The notes beneath the pieces are model-generated. The model worked only from the letters and a program-made list of their open reading frames with translations. It had not been told where the DNA came from and did no database searches. 64,000 nucleotides of DNA from Ligustrum vulgare (taxonomy: Eukaryota; Streptophyta; Magnoliopsida; Lamiales; Oleaceae): positions 22,071,446-22,135,445 of the forward strand of contig OY743172.1 of assembly GCA_963555705.1 (NCBI GenBank), written 5' to 3'. The translations under genes and the position numbers were made by a program. Numbering within the stretch: the stretch's first letter is position 1; each line of letters starts with the position of its first letter. Shown here in pieces: positions 31,413 to 42,712 of this stretch.

Positions 31413-32754
31413 TTTTGTTGTGGGGTGAACACAATTTTTAATAATATTTCAAATCAAACCATTTAAAACGGTTTGGAATTTTTTCAAGCCAAACTAAACA
31501 ATTTCATTTTTTAAACAAAATAAAATCAAACTATTTTTTGCGATTTGGTGCGGTTTGAAACCACGGATTGTCGATGAATAAATTAGTATATTTCAAAGCG
31601 AGCTCAAAGACACATATTCATCTAAAATTTCGAGTTGAAACTAGCTCAAAAATAGTATTAAGTTTCTAATTGAGTGCTTTGTTGTGAATCAATCCATGTT
31701 GACAAACAAACTAATTATATAGAAGTAAACTATCGTTAGCTCTTATATTAAAAATTTTATTTTAAGAAAATATCTTGGATGATGATGATGATAATGAATA
31801 TTAGGAGGAAAAAATATTTCCAAATGATTGTGGATTTGAACAAATTAATCTTTGTCTCCTCAATTTTGATTTGTAGACAATAAAAAGTATATTGCTTTTT
31901 TTTATTTTTAAATTGAACATTTGTCTTTATTTTTATTTTTTAAAATTTGGTGGGTTGGCTAGTGATGACAATGGGTCGGGTATGGGTCGGGTTTGCCAAA
32001 CTCGTACCCTACCCACTAAATATTTACAACCTCCATACCCTACCCATATACCCATTTAAAAATTGCGGGTCGGGTGCGGGTCGGGTGTGGGTCGGAGGCG
32101 GGTTTGCTTCTATACCCATTTAAAACCCATTACTAATTATTTATTTTTTTATTATTTTTTTAGGTTATAAATAGGTTATATGTGCTTCGAATTAACGTGA
32201 ATCAGTTAAATATTGGGCTTCACTTGAATTTGAGTTGAAAAAAGCTTGTTATATGTTAAAATTATACAAGTGGATTTAAACAATTTTTTTAGACATTAAC
32301 AAAGTCAATAATTTAAACATATTAAGGTTTAGACGACAACAATGTCAATAGATATTTGGGTTCTATTTTTTATTTATTTATTTTTTTAAAACAATCACTT
32401 TTGTTTTAAATTCTATAATTTTTAAAGGAAATTAATGGGTATGCGGGTCGGGTATGGGTATTGTAGTAAAACCCACACCCGACCCATACCCATGTCGGGT
32501 TTTTAAATTTACCTCCATACCCTACCCACGAACCCATTTAATCGCGTAATCCCCGCCCATTTATGTCGGGTCTCCATCGGGTATCGGGTTCGTGGGTATT
32601 ATTGACATCCCTAGGGTTGGCTGTTTGAAATCGCGATTTTGACAGTTGAAACTTAAACCAAACTGTTTAAGGTGGTTTGGAATTTTTACAAACCAAACCA
32701 TTTGTTGCAGTTTAATTCGATTTTGCAGTTTATTTGTTCACCCCTACTTTGTTG
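31413..32754. mobile_element. hAT MITE inside the Helitron
   Basis: Left end TGGGGTGAACA at 31421, right end TGTTCACCCCTA ending at 32746. Flanks TTTTGTTG (31413-31420) and CTTTGTTG (32747-32754) form an 8-bp TSD with one mismatch. The inner sequence is rich in AAACCG/GGTTTGG. It is interrupted by another hAT MITE. Related to the fragment at 22286. Confidence 0.82.
31952..32621. mobile_element. hAT MITE nested in the hAT MITE
   Basis: The 654-bp body (31960-32613) has ends TAGTGATGACAATGGG and TTGACATCCCTA, inverted with two mismatches, and an exact 8-bp TSD GGGTTGGC (31952-31959; 32614-32621). GGGTCGGGTATGGG arrays sit inside each end. No coding sequence. Confidence 0.9.
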
Positions 32755-32759
32755 TATAC

Positions 32760-33245
32760 AAGACAAAGTGAATATTTCTCTTATAGAAGATCATCCTCTA
32801 ATTTGAAAGATTTGTTATATGACAGGGAGACAGGATTAAAAATTCCATTGAGAACAGTCGGACATATAATATGATGTTTTCATTCACTTCTATGGGGGAA
32901 TAAATAATGAGCTAAATGATGGTAGAGGGCCTCCCCTCTTCAGATTACACGATCAAAATTGTCATAAGATTGAGAGTCTATTGCCTGATGACGGTTCAAC
33001 TTTGCAATTTGCTCGCTTTACATTGTTGACAATGTGAATGAGGTTGAAAGCAGAAAAAGGGTCGTGAGGTATGTATTATGTATTTATTGCTTTTATATTT
33101 ATATTGTTTACGGATAATTTTGTTGTGATATTCTAAAATTTAATTTATGTCTTTTAATGTCCCCAGGTAGGAGTGAATCATGCGATTCTATGTTGCATGA
33201 TTTAATAGTTTCTGATTCGAAGGATATGCTAGACAAATACAACAA
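32760..33245 (+). pseudogene. Helitron protein, N-terminal fragment
   Basis: After frame changes, a block near 32880-33060 reads FTSMGG..NNELNDGRGPP, FRLHDQNCHKIESLLPDDG and DNVNEVENR. This matches the conserved region preceding the Rep domain in plant Helitron proteins. A GT...AG stretch (about 33068-33167) could be an intron. The Rep nuclease core and most of the helicase are missing before the C-terminal fragment. Adjacent to, and now fused with, that fragment by deletion. Confidence 0.75.
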
Positions 33246-33399
33246 ATTGTTAAGGTAATTTAGGTCAGTTTGAGAAAAGATGATTGAAGAAACACTTCAA
33301 ATTTAAGACTTATACTTATTGGGTGGTGGGCGACCAATGATGGCCAATATGATTTTTCTATCGTCGATGAAATTGTCGAATTGATTGTTGTTGGATTTT

Positions 33400-33900
33400 G
33401 ACACACTACCTGGACACATGGATATCACTATTGCGCCACGTGGGGGACCTTTGCAACAGATAAGTGAGGACACAAGTTCTTTCTGAGAAATATTGATCAT
33501 ACACAGGGATTGAGTAATTGAACAAGGTTGATAGTTACAAAACTTGGCGACCATGTTCTAGAAGGTCAAATTTTTTCTGGCATCAATGCAATGCACAAGT
33601 TCTTTATTCCGATATTATCATTGAACCCTTCTGATTCTAGGATACTTATTAGATTTCAAAGAAGACAATTTCTATTGATGGTGTCATATGCCATGACTAT
33701 CAATAAGAGTCAGGGACAATCATTCTTGCATGTGGAACTTCTTCTTAAACAGCTGGTGCTTACACATGGATAACTTTATGTTGCGATTTCTAGGGTGACA
33801 AATCGTTCCAGATTAAAGATATTGATTTGTGATAAGAAAGGAAGAATAACAAAATCAACAAACAACGTTGTGTATAAAGAAGTATTCCAGAATTTGTAGT
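33400..33900 (+). pseudogene. Helitron PIF1-type helicase, C-terminal fragment
   Basis: Helicase tail: LRNIDHTQGLSN near 33485, IVTKLGDHVLEG from 33531, FKRRQF-like and SYAMTINKSQGQSF (33690-33725), then LYVAISRVTNRSRLKIL to about 33825 after a stop near 33771. This is the last conserved part of the SF1 helicase of Helitrons, which unwinds DNA during rolling-circle transposition. Minus frame 33303-33554 is a shadow. Confidence 0.9.
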
Positions 33901-34010
33901 CATATGAAATCAATAAATGATGATATTATCTCTTATTTGCGAAATTTATTTATTTTATGAAAAGGATTTATGTGATTTCATATTGAATTATCTTTATCCA
34001 AACGTTTCTT

Positions 34011-34038
34011 CCCGTGCATCGCACGGGTGATTAACTAG
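34011..34038 (+). other. Helitron 3' terminal hairpin and CTAG end
   Basis: A 7-bp stem, 3-base loop hairpin ends 11 bases before the CTAG terminus, the usual Helitron 3' signal. Confidence 0.9.
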
Positions 34039-35481
34039 TAATTATTTCAAAGTTCACGACTTTAAAAAAATATCAATTTGTAATTTGCTGTCATTGCCCA
34101 TCACTCGCCACCGTCTCCGAAATCTGCAAAAAATTGTTAACAACGGGTTGAGCATTTCAAAATGAAATACTCAGTAGACTCATCGCCAATAATTAATTTA
34201 CAAGATAATTGGACAAGTAATTATGCAAATAATGTAGTGATATTCTTTTCTTATTCATAGGCATCACATAGTGCATGCAAATGAACACATTTTTTTTTCT
34301 TTTCTTGGCTAGCAGATAAGTTATGATAATGCATAATATAAATTCTTAAATTTATCTCAAAAGAGATATTCTTTTCTTGTCTTATCTCATACGAGATATT
34401 CTTTTCTTTTCTCATGCAATTAAGCATAAAATCACACAAATCCACATAACACATGCAATTATAATATAAATCAATTAGTGGGGGCGAGTCTATCTTAAAC
34501 TTAACGAGTGTGCTTGAGCGGGAATGACTTCAATCTTTCAAATCTCCGTACGCCTCGTCTAGCCAATAAGTTAAATTAGTCTTTAGAAATTTATAGTTTA
34601 AAAATGATAAATTACAATTTGAGGACTGAAAATTGATGTTTTGAAAGTCGAGGGACTAAAATGAATACTTTGAAAGTTGGGGGACTAAAATGAATACTTT
34701 GAAAGTTGAGGGACTAAAATGAGACTTTTGAAAGTTGAAGGACTAAAATGAATACTTTTGAAAATTGAGTTGAAACTCAAAACGAATATTAAACTATAGG
34801 GCTGAAATAATAGATTTTAAAATTAAAAGGACTGATTTGAAACATTTTAAAACTTGGGATTTATAAATATATATATCATTATTAAATCAATATGGACAAA
34901 ATTAAAAGACTTTAAAACATGTGGGCTTAAATGATAACTTTTGAAATTTAGGGCTGAAGATATATTTTTTTAAATCAATAAGGACTAAAATAAATAACTT
35001 TTAAAATGTGGGATGAACTTAAAACATTTTGAACATTTAAGGGTTGACTTAAAGAAAATCTAAAATTTTCGGGTTTAAGAATAATAACTTTTGAAATTTT
35101 AAAGTAAGATTTAAAATATTTAAAATTTTAGGGACTGATCTTTAAAACCTAATAAGACTAGGGACTGATTTGCAATATTTTAAAGCTTGAGGCTTAAAAT
35201 CAAATGAATTAAATCTACCTGGACTGAAATAAAATGTATCATAACTCTTGGGACTAAAATAATAACTTTTTAAATCGGGGACCAAAATGTAACTTTTGAA
35301 ACTAAAATATATAACATATATCATATAATAATCCCTTATCATTCACTCCATCTGAAATTTTTTCGTGAGCAGAGAGTAGGGAGAAATGCTGCGACACTAC
35401 TTTCGTCGTTGCTGGTTCGATCTCCGGTGTCCAACGGTTAGGATAATTAACTAAAAATTAGACTAAATTCGATTAGGCAAT
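34039..35481. other. Non-coding, repeat-rich flank, possibly part of an older LTR
   Basis: No gene supported. It contains tandem copies of a roughly 30-base unit around GGGACTAAAATGAATACTTTGAAAG (34644-34770) that decay into similar phrases up to about 35290. The sequence continues after the young Ty3 element at 45481-45836, which ends GGTCGCTACA. Read on the minus strand that begins TGTAGCGACC, a common Ty3 LTR start, so the whole may be one old LTR. Confidence 0.5.
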
Positions 35482-35486
35482 GTATT

Positions 35487-38247
35487 TGTAACACCCCAAG
35501 TTCAAGAATCTTAAACCCAGGTGTTAACTCCCCTTTTTCTTTTAATGCGGAAATAAATCGTTTAAATATTAAAATGCGGAATTTAAATCGTTTACACGAC
35601 AAAAATATTCATTTATCTATTATAAAATTTTAGCGAAATTTCGGCAGAGTCTCCTCTACAAATTGGACATAGCCAACCTGTAGAGGAGCATCAAAACCAT
35701 TTATAAATACACATCACAACTCACTCCATCCCAAACATCATCCAAACCATTATAATAAGTCCCAAACTCCTCAACAATACAATTCCAAGTAAATAAACTT
35801 TAGCAAATGAAATAAGAGGTATTTTAACCTCAATAATACATGAATTAAAGGATTAATAATTAGAAATTGAAATAAATTCTAATCTAACTTTATTTTAAAA
35901 GAGTTGATGCGGGTATAGCCTGAGTCAGCTGCCGAGTGCTCTCCTCGGATCACCTAACTTTCATCACCTGAAATGTTGGGGAGGGATTGGGGTGAGCTAA
36001 AGCTCAGTAAGTAAACTGTATGCATGAATGCATGCTTATGACATGAACGCTTTTCAAAAATTCCATGTATGTATCCCCATTTACTTTACTTTCCAGAACT
36101 TTCAAACTTTTCGAACTTTCACTTAACATTTCAAAACTTTCACTTCATTCCATCGTGAGCTCACTTGGTGTAACTTCTAGTCAATCAGAATACAGTGGGC
36201 AATGACTTATTTGGAACCAGATTACATGCGCATTTCCACCGCAAAGCGGTTTAACATTCACTTTCCCACCGCAAAGCGGTTTAACATTCACTTTCCCACC
36301 GCAAAAGCAGTTTAACAGTCCACCGTAAACGGTTGAACATTCCGTCGCAAAGCGACTTAATTCGGGTACGCCGGTCCCCCGCGCCCCATTTCCCACTCGC
36401 AACTTTCATGAACTAGAAGTACACCCATTCATTCTTTCAAAAACTTGGGATACATAACTTTTGAACAAACTTGCACTTTGACACATTTCTTTCATTTAAA
36501 ACATTTGACTTCCAAATTTCGATGTCAATGCATGCTTGATGATGCAATGACATGATAATGTGCATGCTTAAACATTCTTCTCAATAACATATACTTTCAT
36601 AAAATAAATGAAATTCATCAAAGCAGTAAATTGCAAGATAGTCATTTACACATTTCACATTTGCATTCAACTTCTATAAAGAAATAGGGGGAAGTTTACT
36701 TACTTGACATCCTTAGTATTTACCGTTATCTGGATTTGCAAGTGAAGGATCATCGGCTGCCCGTGACGTCAATGTACCAAAATCCTAGTTGTGCCCATTC
36801 ATATAAAGAAATATACTTTTAGTTCAAATTCACATTTTAACTCTAAGCAAGGTTAAAACTTCTATTTCATTCACAATTTAATCCCAAACGTGACCTTACG
36901 CTAGGTCCAACACATAATACCATGTTCGAAATAAGATGTCAATTTCAATCCACGTTAGAAACTCTCATTTTTTTTTTTTTTAAATTCAAACTCAAACTCA
37001 AATTTACATAATTCAACCTAACGTTATAAAATCAATCCCTTAAAATCTCAACAAATTCACAAATCTTAAAATCAACATATATCCAAACGTTACCCAAACA
37101 GTTAACTAAGCTACAATTTTCATAAATCTCCAAAATCAGAAATTTTAATATACATACTAAAAAAATCAGAAATTTATTCACGTTTTTATCACTTTCCCAC
37201 CCATCATTACTACTAAAAGAAAATCGATTAAACAAATCAATTTAATAATTTTCAAAATCTATCATTAACGTATACATAGACACTAAATACCTAAATTTAA
37301 AAACTGAATTTAATCAATTAAATTTCGAAATTTAAACCAAGTCTAAATCTAAATTTAGACACATGTATATCTATGCATTATCCAAAATTCCAATTAATAA
37401 ATTCAAAATTAGACTATAATACGAATCTGAAAATACACACTATATATATATACACACTAATTTATATATTGCCCAAAATCTGAGTTTAACAGTTTAAACT
37501 TCGAAATTTCAGTAAAACTAAATCTGAAATCTTCATATGTAAATGCATATAAATACTGATGTATACATACATATATACACAAGAATCAATAAATATATGT
37601 GTGTATCGATATGTATGTGTGTACGTGGAAGTGTGAACCCGTGTGTGTGTGTCGCGATTTCGGGTTTGCAAACCGCGTGCAACTGTGTGTTCGGGTGTGC
37701 GTGATAGGGAGGAGGAGTCACCGTGGTTGTGGGCGAGGTGTGTGGTCGCCGGTTGTAGCTCGTTGGCGACGGTGGGGGAAAGAGGCAGAGTGAGAACGGG
37801 CGGCCGAGAGTGAGAGGAAAGGAGAGAGTCGCGAAGAGAGAGAGAGACCGCGTAGAGAGAGAGTTCGTGAGTGAGGATAATAAGGTAGGGTTAGATATAA
37901 ACTTTTGGTGATTTGCAAATTGGTCCCTCAATTCTCTCTAAGGACATAATTAAGTACACCTCTATCATAAATTTACAAAATACCCTAAAATTTACCACTT
38001 ATAATAATTTGACAAAAATAGGAATTGACAAGCTTAAGAAATAAAACAATTATTCACATAAATTGCAAGTAAACAAGTTTAAAATTTCCTAATTGGCACA
38101 TTGAACGAAACGGCGTCCAAGTCCTTCCACTGCAAAACAATTCAAATCATAGACATTAAATATCAAAATTTTATAATTTATAATCACAGTAACATAAATA
38201 TTGAGCGAAATTTAAAATTGCACGTAGAATTGGAAAGCGGTCTTACA
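35487..38247 (-). repeat. 3' LTR of the young Ty3 element
   Basis: 2761 bp. It contains a tandem array of about 31-base units with CCGCAAAGCGG cores (36233-36360), a CA/GT-rich tract (about 37550-37700) and GA-rich runs (37800-37865). Frames such as 36181-36402 and 37533-37931 occur identically in both LTRs and have no recognisable product. Nearly identical to 42713-45475. Confidence 0.96.
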
Positions 38248-38248
38248 A

Positions 38249-38261
38249 TTCCTTACCCCCT
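38249..38261 (-). other. Polypurine tract of young Ty3 element
   Basis: Minus strand AGGGGGTAAGGAA directly precedes the 3' LTR, and CGAGGACGAAATTTC lies just before it, as in Tekay-type elements. It primes plus-strand DNA synthesis. Confidence 0.85.
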
Positions 38262-38269
38262 AAAAGAAA

Positions 38270-38940
38270 TTTCGTCCTCGAAATTAAAATTTACCAAAAT
38301 GAATACTTGGCATGCATTTCATCATTGCGTTCTCAAGTAATCTCTTCCACTACATGATTCCTCCAAAAGGACTTTAACTAATGTTACCTTCTTTCCCTTA
38401 AGTTCCTTATTAGCCCTTTTCTAAGGTTCTCGTATGACTATTCTTATATCAATTTCTCACGAAGATCTAATTACTCATAGCTGAGATTATAGATGAGTCT
38501 GGGAAATACTTCCTCAGCAATAAGACGTAAAACACCGTTTGTATCCCCGATGGTTTTGGTAGTAATGCAATCAAATAAATTAGGTCACTCATCATTTCTA
38601 GCATCTCAAAGGGCTCAACCTTCTTTTCTTCCCGAACCTCATGACTCTTTTCATAAGAGCTACCTTCAAAAAGATCACATCTCCTTCAACGAATTCCAAG
38701 GTTTCCTTCTTTTGTCCACATAGCTTTTCTGTCTACTCTGTGCAATTTTCATTTGTGGACGAATCTTTACAACAACTTCAATTGTCTGATGTACTATTTC
38801 TGGACCCAATAATCTTCTTTCTCCTACTTCATCCCAATGAACTGGAAATCTACATTTCCTATCGTATAGTACTCAATACGGATCGAAGTTTGATAGTTAT
38901 TGTTGTAGAAGACCATCAACCGACATTATCCCACTTATGA
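38270..38940 (-). pseudogene. Integrase C-terminal fragment of Ty3 element
   Basis: Minus strand, from 38815: GPEIVHQTIEVV then MKIAQSRQKSYVDKRRKP (about 38700-38810), the conserved block after the integrase core. After indels, a chromodomain-like end with WRNHVVEE and DEMHAKY follows near 38290-38390. The catalytic core is not found to the right. Decayed by frameshifts. Plus frames 38493-38940 are shadows. Confidence 0.82.
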
Positions 38941-41559
38941 ATCCATTCACTAACTTTCCATTTCTAGCCTTTCATAGGATCTATTCTAACGTTTAAACCT
39001 TAATATATATATATATATTGATTGATCACATTCTTAAAACTAAAATCAAGATTGACCAAAATAAAACTTTGTAATCCAGAATTAGTGAAATTTGACGTCC
39101 ATACCGAAATATACAGTAAAAATACTAAAACTTTGACATAATCTTTCTGGAAAGATTTACAAACGAAATCATTTCTGAACATGCTGACATTTCTTTTAAA
39201 ATTGGAGGATCAACTTAAATCCTGTAACCCATACATATATATTGTAATCAAATATTCAGCATCATACACTCATCTTAAAACTAAAGCCAAGGTACTAATT
39301 TAAGAATTCATGCTTTCAAAATCATCATAACAACAATACTCTAACCAAGTATTTTATAAATAAATCATTAACCTATCACCAATGAATAAGACTTTTGTGA
39401 TTCATATAGAATTCCTCATCAAGTTTACTCAACCCAAAGATACAACTCCACAATAAGTAAAAGTTAGACTAATGATCATCTTAGATTTCAACCAATCCAA
39501 ATTTATGTATATTCCATGGAGATCTCAAAATGAATAATATGCTCTACTCACATCTAATGCACAACCAACAATGAGTAACCACAACTACATCACCAAAATT
39601 TTAAATAAATTCATCTATCTTGTCATAAACAAACCATTGATTAATTCAAACATATCATCACACTATTCTTCCATAGGACAATCATGACCTTCATTAACTG
39701 TCTACTCACCATAACTTGTGATAATCATGTGACATGCCACTTGTCACCATACCCTATGACCTCAACATTTAATCATATCAATCTCCTTGAGATCACAGTA
39801 TAATAACCATCATATATATCACATGAACATTCATACATCAATAAATCACGGAAATCTTATATATACCAATCTCTCAATCTCTATAAATCTTAAATTCTGT
39901 CATTGTCACTCTTTCTGCACACTACTCCATAATAAGTAATCATTCTGAAGTCTTATTCTCATTTTCCACAAATTCTATCCATAAGGACAATTGCCTAAAA
40001 TTTCATTTCTTATTTTTGAATCAAGATACCATCAATAATAATTTCCACAATTTCATGGTATGTACTATCATAAACTTTACTCCGATCAGATGCATTACTT
40101 CTGCAATACTTGTACAAATCTAGGACCTGATAAAGTTTCTTTCATCAATATTGAAAACTTAATGTAAATCAGTGAATCATTCACATTATGAGGAAATCCT
40201 GATTTATTTTCCATGACAAATCAGTGAATCATTCACATTATGAGGAAATCCTGATTTATTTTCCATGACTGAGATTCATCATTCTTCGAATTCCACTTTA
40301 AAACCAAATATAGCATAACTTATTCATGGAAAGTCAACTTATTTCATAATCTCAATACATCGTCACCTTCAGTTCTCACCATAAGAGCAATCGCATTATT
40401 CCTTATAAAATTATCTCTTGTACCTTTTATATTCAAATGACCTTATGACAGTCATCATTATCTCACATAATCCCAAACCTTCAATCATATGTCCCCAAAT
40501 TCTCATTTCGAATAAATGATTACTCCTTTAAGGCATCTCACCATAGAATATTTACAATATCTCCCATTCATGGTAACTGACTAATCCCAATAATCATCTT
40601 ACATGTAAATTCAACAGACGGTAAATGATTTTCCTAACCATCACAAAGGTCTAAAATGCAAGCTCTCAACATGGCCTCTAAACTCTGTATAAAGAAATAT
40701 TTGCTGACTACTTAAGTCATTATTCAATAACCCAAATGACATCACGTCTCTTCACTAATCTCTGTAAGCCCATGGAAAATTCTCTCCAAATTTCAATAAA
40801 TCTTTACTATTTCTTTAAAAACATACCAAACCATAATAATTTGTCATCTCTAAAACTTCTTTATCACCAAATACCACCAAAATAATTAAAACGATAGAAA
40901 TTACCTGAATATTCTCTCTATGTAGTATATCCAATAACATATTATTCACAAATCAACACAATATCATCATCTTATCTTTAACATATCTTCCCGATCAAAT
41001 TCCAAAATAAATCAACAATATTATCTCATATCCTCATAATTTATAATACTCTCCAATACAAGTGATCATTCCTTACTAGTGATCAATCCGTTCCCAAGAA
41101 TAATTAAGATTCTTCCCAATAACGCCATAATACTTGTCTTCACTCATCTTTTCAAAATATAACTTATCATTTCCCAATGTATGGATCAAATCATCACATA
41201 ACTTCATGTATACCTTGCTATCCCAGAAAACCAATCCATAATTCCTCAACATAACAATTTCAAATCATAATTTCCAATATCAATATCTCACTTCCTTCAA
41301 TACATTAGTTGGCTCAAAAGACTACTCATACTTATAAATATATGCCACATCATATTCCAAAAATTTAATCACAAGACCAATCTACATAATAAATTTCTCT
41401 CAAAATAGAGGAATAATTCACTTACTCAACACAATATCCATTACTTAATTCCCAATAACTAAGAACCAAATCTTTAAACCTCTAATTTCATAGTTCTTCT
41501 CATAAAAGTCTCAATAAAATCATATCACTTCTAATCTCAACATCTCTTCACAACTTCAT
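38941..41559 (-). other. Non-coding filler inside young Ty3 element
   Basis: About 2.6 kb where RT palm, RNase H and integrase core would be expected. It is AT-rich with stops in all frames and no motif I recognise. It holds a perfect 52-bp direct tandem duplication (40166-40217, 40218-40269) and an AT microsatellite near 39003. It may be captured non-element DNA or extremely decayed pol. Confidence 0.6.
40166..40269. repeat. Exact 52-bp tandem duplication
   Basis: Two identical copies beginning AAATCAGTGAATCATTCAC and ending TTTTCCATGAC. Exact identity suggests a recent event. Confidence 0.92.
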
Positions 41560-41760
41560 AAAACTGGTTTTGCCACGTCTAAATTCAATTTTGCAAAGTC
41601 TCATAAAACCATCTTTCTTCTTCATGTATAGCTCCTGGGCACCCCATGGCAAAAAGCTAGATCGAACAAAACCTTTGTCCACGAGATTCTGTAGTTGCAC
41701 TTTGAGCTCTCTTAAGTTACGAAGGAGCCATCCGATATTATACCTTGGATACTAGAGTTG
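41560..41760 (-). pseudogene. Reverse transcriptase N-terminal fragment of Ty3 element
   Basis: The minus strand reads [13 protein letters not shown], then LPWGA and [12 protein letters not shown], matching the Ty3 RT start (L.ELLDKGFIRPS...PWGAPVLFVKKKDGS.R.C). The following YRELN block is replaced, and the palm with catalytic Asp residues is missing. Plus frame 41570-41755 is a shadow. Confidence 0.85.
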
Positions 41761-42039
41761 CGCACTTAATCGATAACGAATTCAATTTCTCTTTTAGGCG
41801 GTAAATCACAAAGATTTTCTGAGAACATCTTTAGTCATTCTCGAATAGCAGAAATTTATTCGAGAGAAGTATTCACCTTAGACACTTCAATTATTGCAAC
41901 CAGGTAGGCCTAATAACTCTTATTCATCAATTGACGAGCCTTCATCACTGATAATATCGAAATAGAAAGTTTCACCTTTACTTCAACAAAGCGAAAAGGG
42001 TTTCATTTGAAGGTTTAAATACCACCTTAACGTAGCCAA

Positions 42040-42320
42040 TGATTGAAACCTTATACCGTAATAATCATTTCATTCCTAGTATGACATCAAGTTTGTGGGT
42101 ATTCAGTGTTATGAAATCCATCATCTACTCCTTCCCATTCACCATGATTGGGAAATTTCTCAACACATAACTTTAGTTCAACAATTCTTCAAATGGCGTT
42201 GACAATATAAACTTGGTCTCCAGCTACTAAAATGGGTAAATCAATTTTTCCTATAACTGTTGGACTATCAAATGAGTGGGTAGTCCCGAGATCAAATACG
42301 ATCAGTGCTTAATACTAAGT
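42040..42320 (-). pseudogene. Aspartic protease fragment of Ty3 element
   Basis: Minus strand ALIVFDLGTTHSF near 42270-42310 corresponds to the D-S-GATHSF active-site block, and LDVILGMK-stop near 42070-42090 to the C-terminal DVILGMDW motif. The catalytic triplet is altered. Only about 375 bases separate it from the primer site, so gag has been deleted. Confidence 0.82.
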
Positions 42321-42696
42321 TCGATGACTTCTCAACTTCTCGTTTGGACATTGTATACCCTCATGCCGATATACCATTCATATCCATTTCTTATTCCACA
42401 AAAAGAACTAATAAACAACACCCAAATTTTAATAACCATTCCCTGTTCACTTCCTCATTAATATAACTAAGATATACTAGTCATATTCACTAATAACATT
42501 CTTAACCTTTCACTTTACAACATTACACATTAACATGCAAGAATTTGCAATAATTTTCATATCAATTAACATTTCATAATTTAACAAAAATTAACTTACC
42601 AGATGATCGAAGGAGAAGCACTTGAGGCGTGACTCAGTACCCGAACCATTTTCAAATAAGTTTTAAAAGTCTACAGAATCGCTTTTAAAACTCTTA

Positions 42697-42708
42697 GCTC
42701 TGATACCA
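42697..42708 (-). promoter_or_regulatory. tRNA-iMet primer binding site of young Ty3 element
   Basis: Minus strand TGGTATCAGAGC, four bases inside the 5' LTR end at 42713. Perfect match to the standard initiator-tRNA site. Confidence 0.95.
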
Positions 42709-42712
42709 AAAA

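Larger units (their letters stand above)
29719..34038 (+). mobile_element. Helitron with rearranged helicase remnants
   Basis: The 5' end TCTTACTTAATATTAAAGG follows an A. The 3' end is a hairpin CCCGTGC-ATC-GCACGGG (34011-34027), then TGATTAA and CTAG (34035-34038), followed by T. This is the A/T insertion and TC...CTRR structure of Helitrons. The 4320-bp body contains a 5' tandem duplication, nested hAT MITEs and fused N- and C-terminal pieces of the Rep/helicase gene. The last part reads in the same direction as the termini, as expected. Confidence 0.88.

Noticed and set aside
34644..34770. Possible CRISPR-like array
   Set aside because: Units are contiguous and degenerate without unique spacers, in plant nuclear DNA; a minisatellite explains it.
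36181..36402. 73-codon ORF with CGGK repeats (and 43407-43628)
   Set aside because: It is the translation of the CCGCAAAGCGG tandem array; no start context or family support.
37598..37690. Functional GT/CA microsatellite promoter
   Set aside because: Simple repeat within the LTR; no TATA or start-site evidence could be tied to it.
37533..37931. 132-codon ORF in the Ty3 LTR (counterpart 44712-45146)
   Set aside because: Low-complexity translation of CA/GT and GA repeats inside a non-coding LTR; repeated only because LTRs are duplicated.
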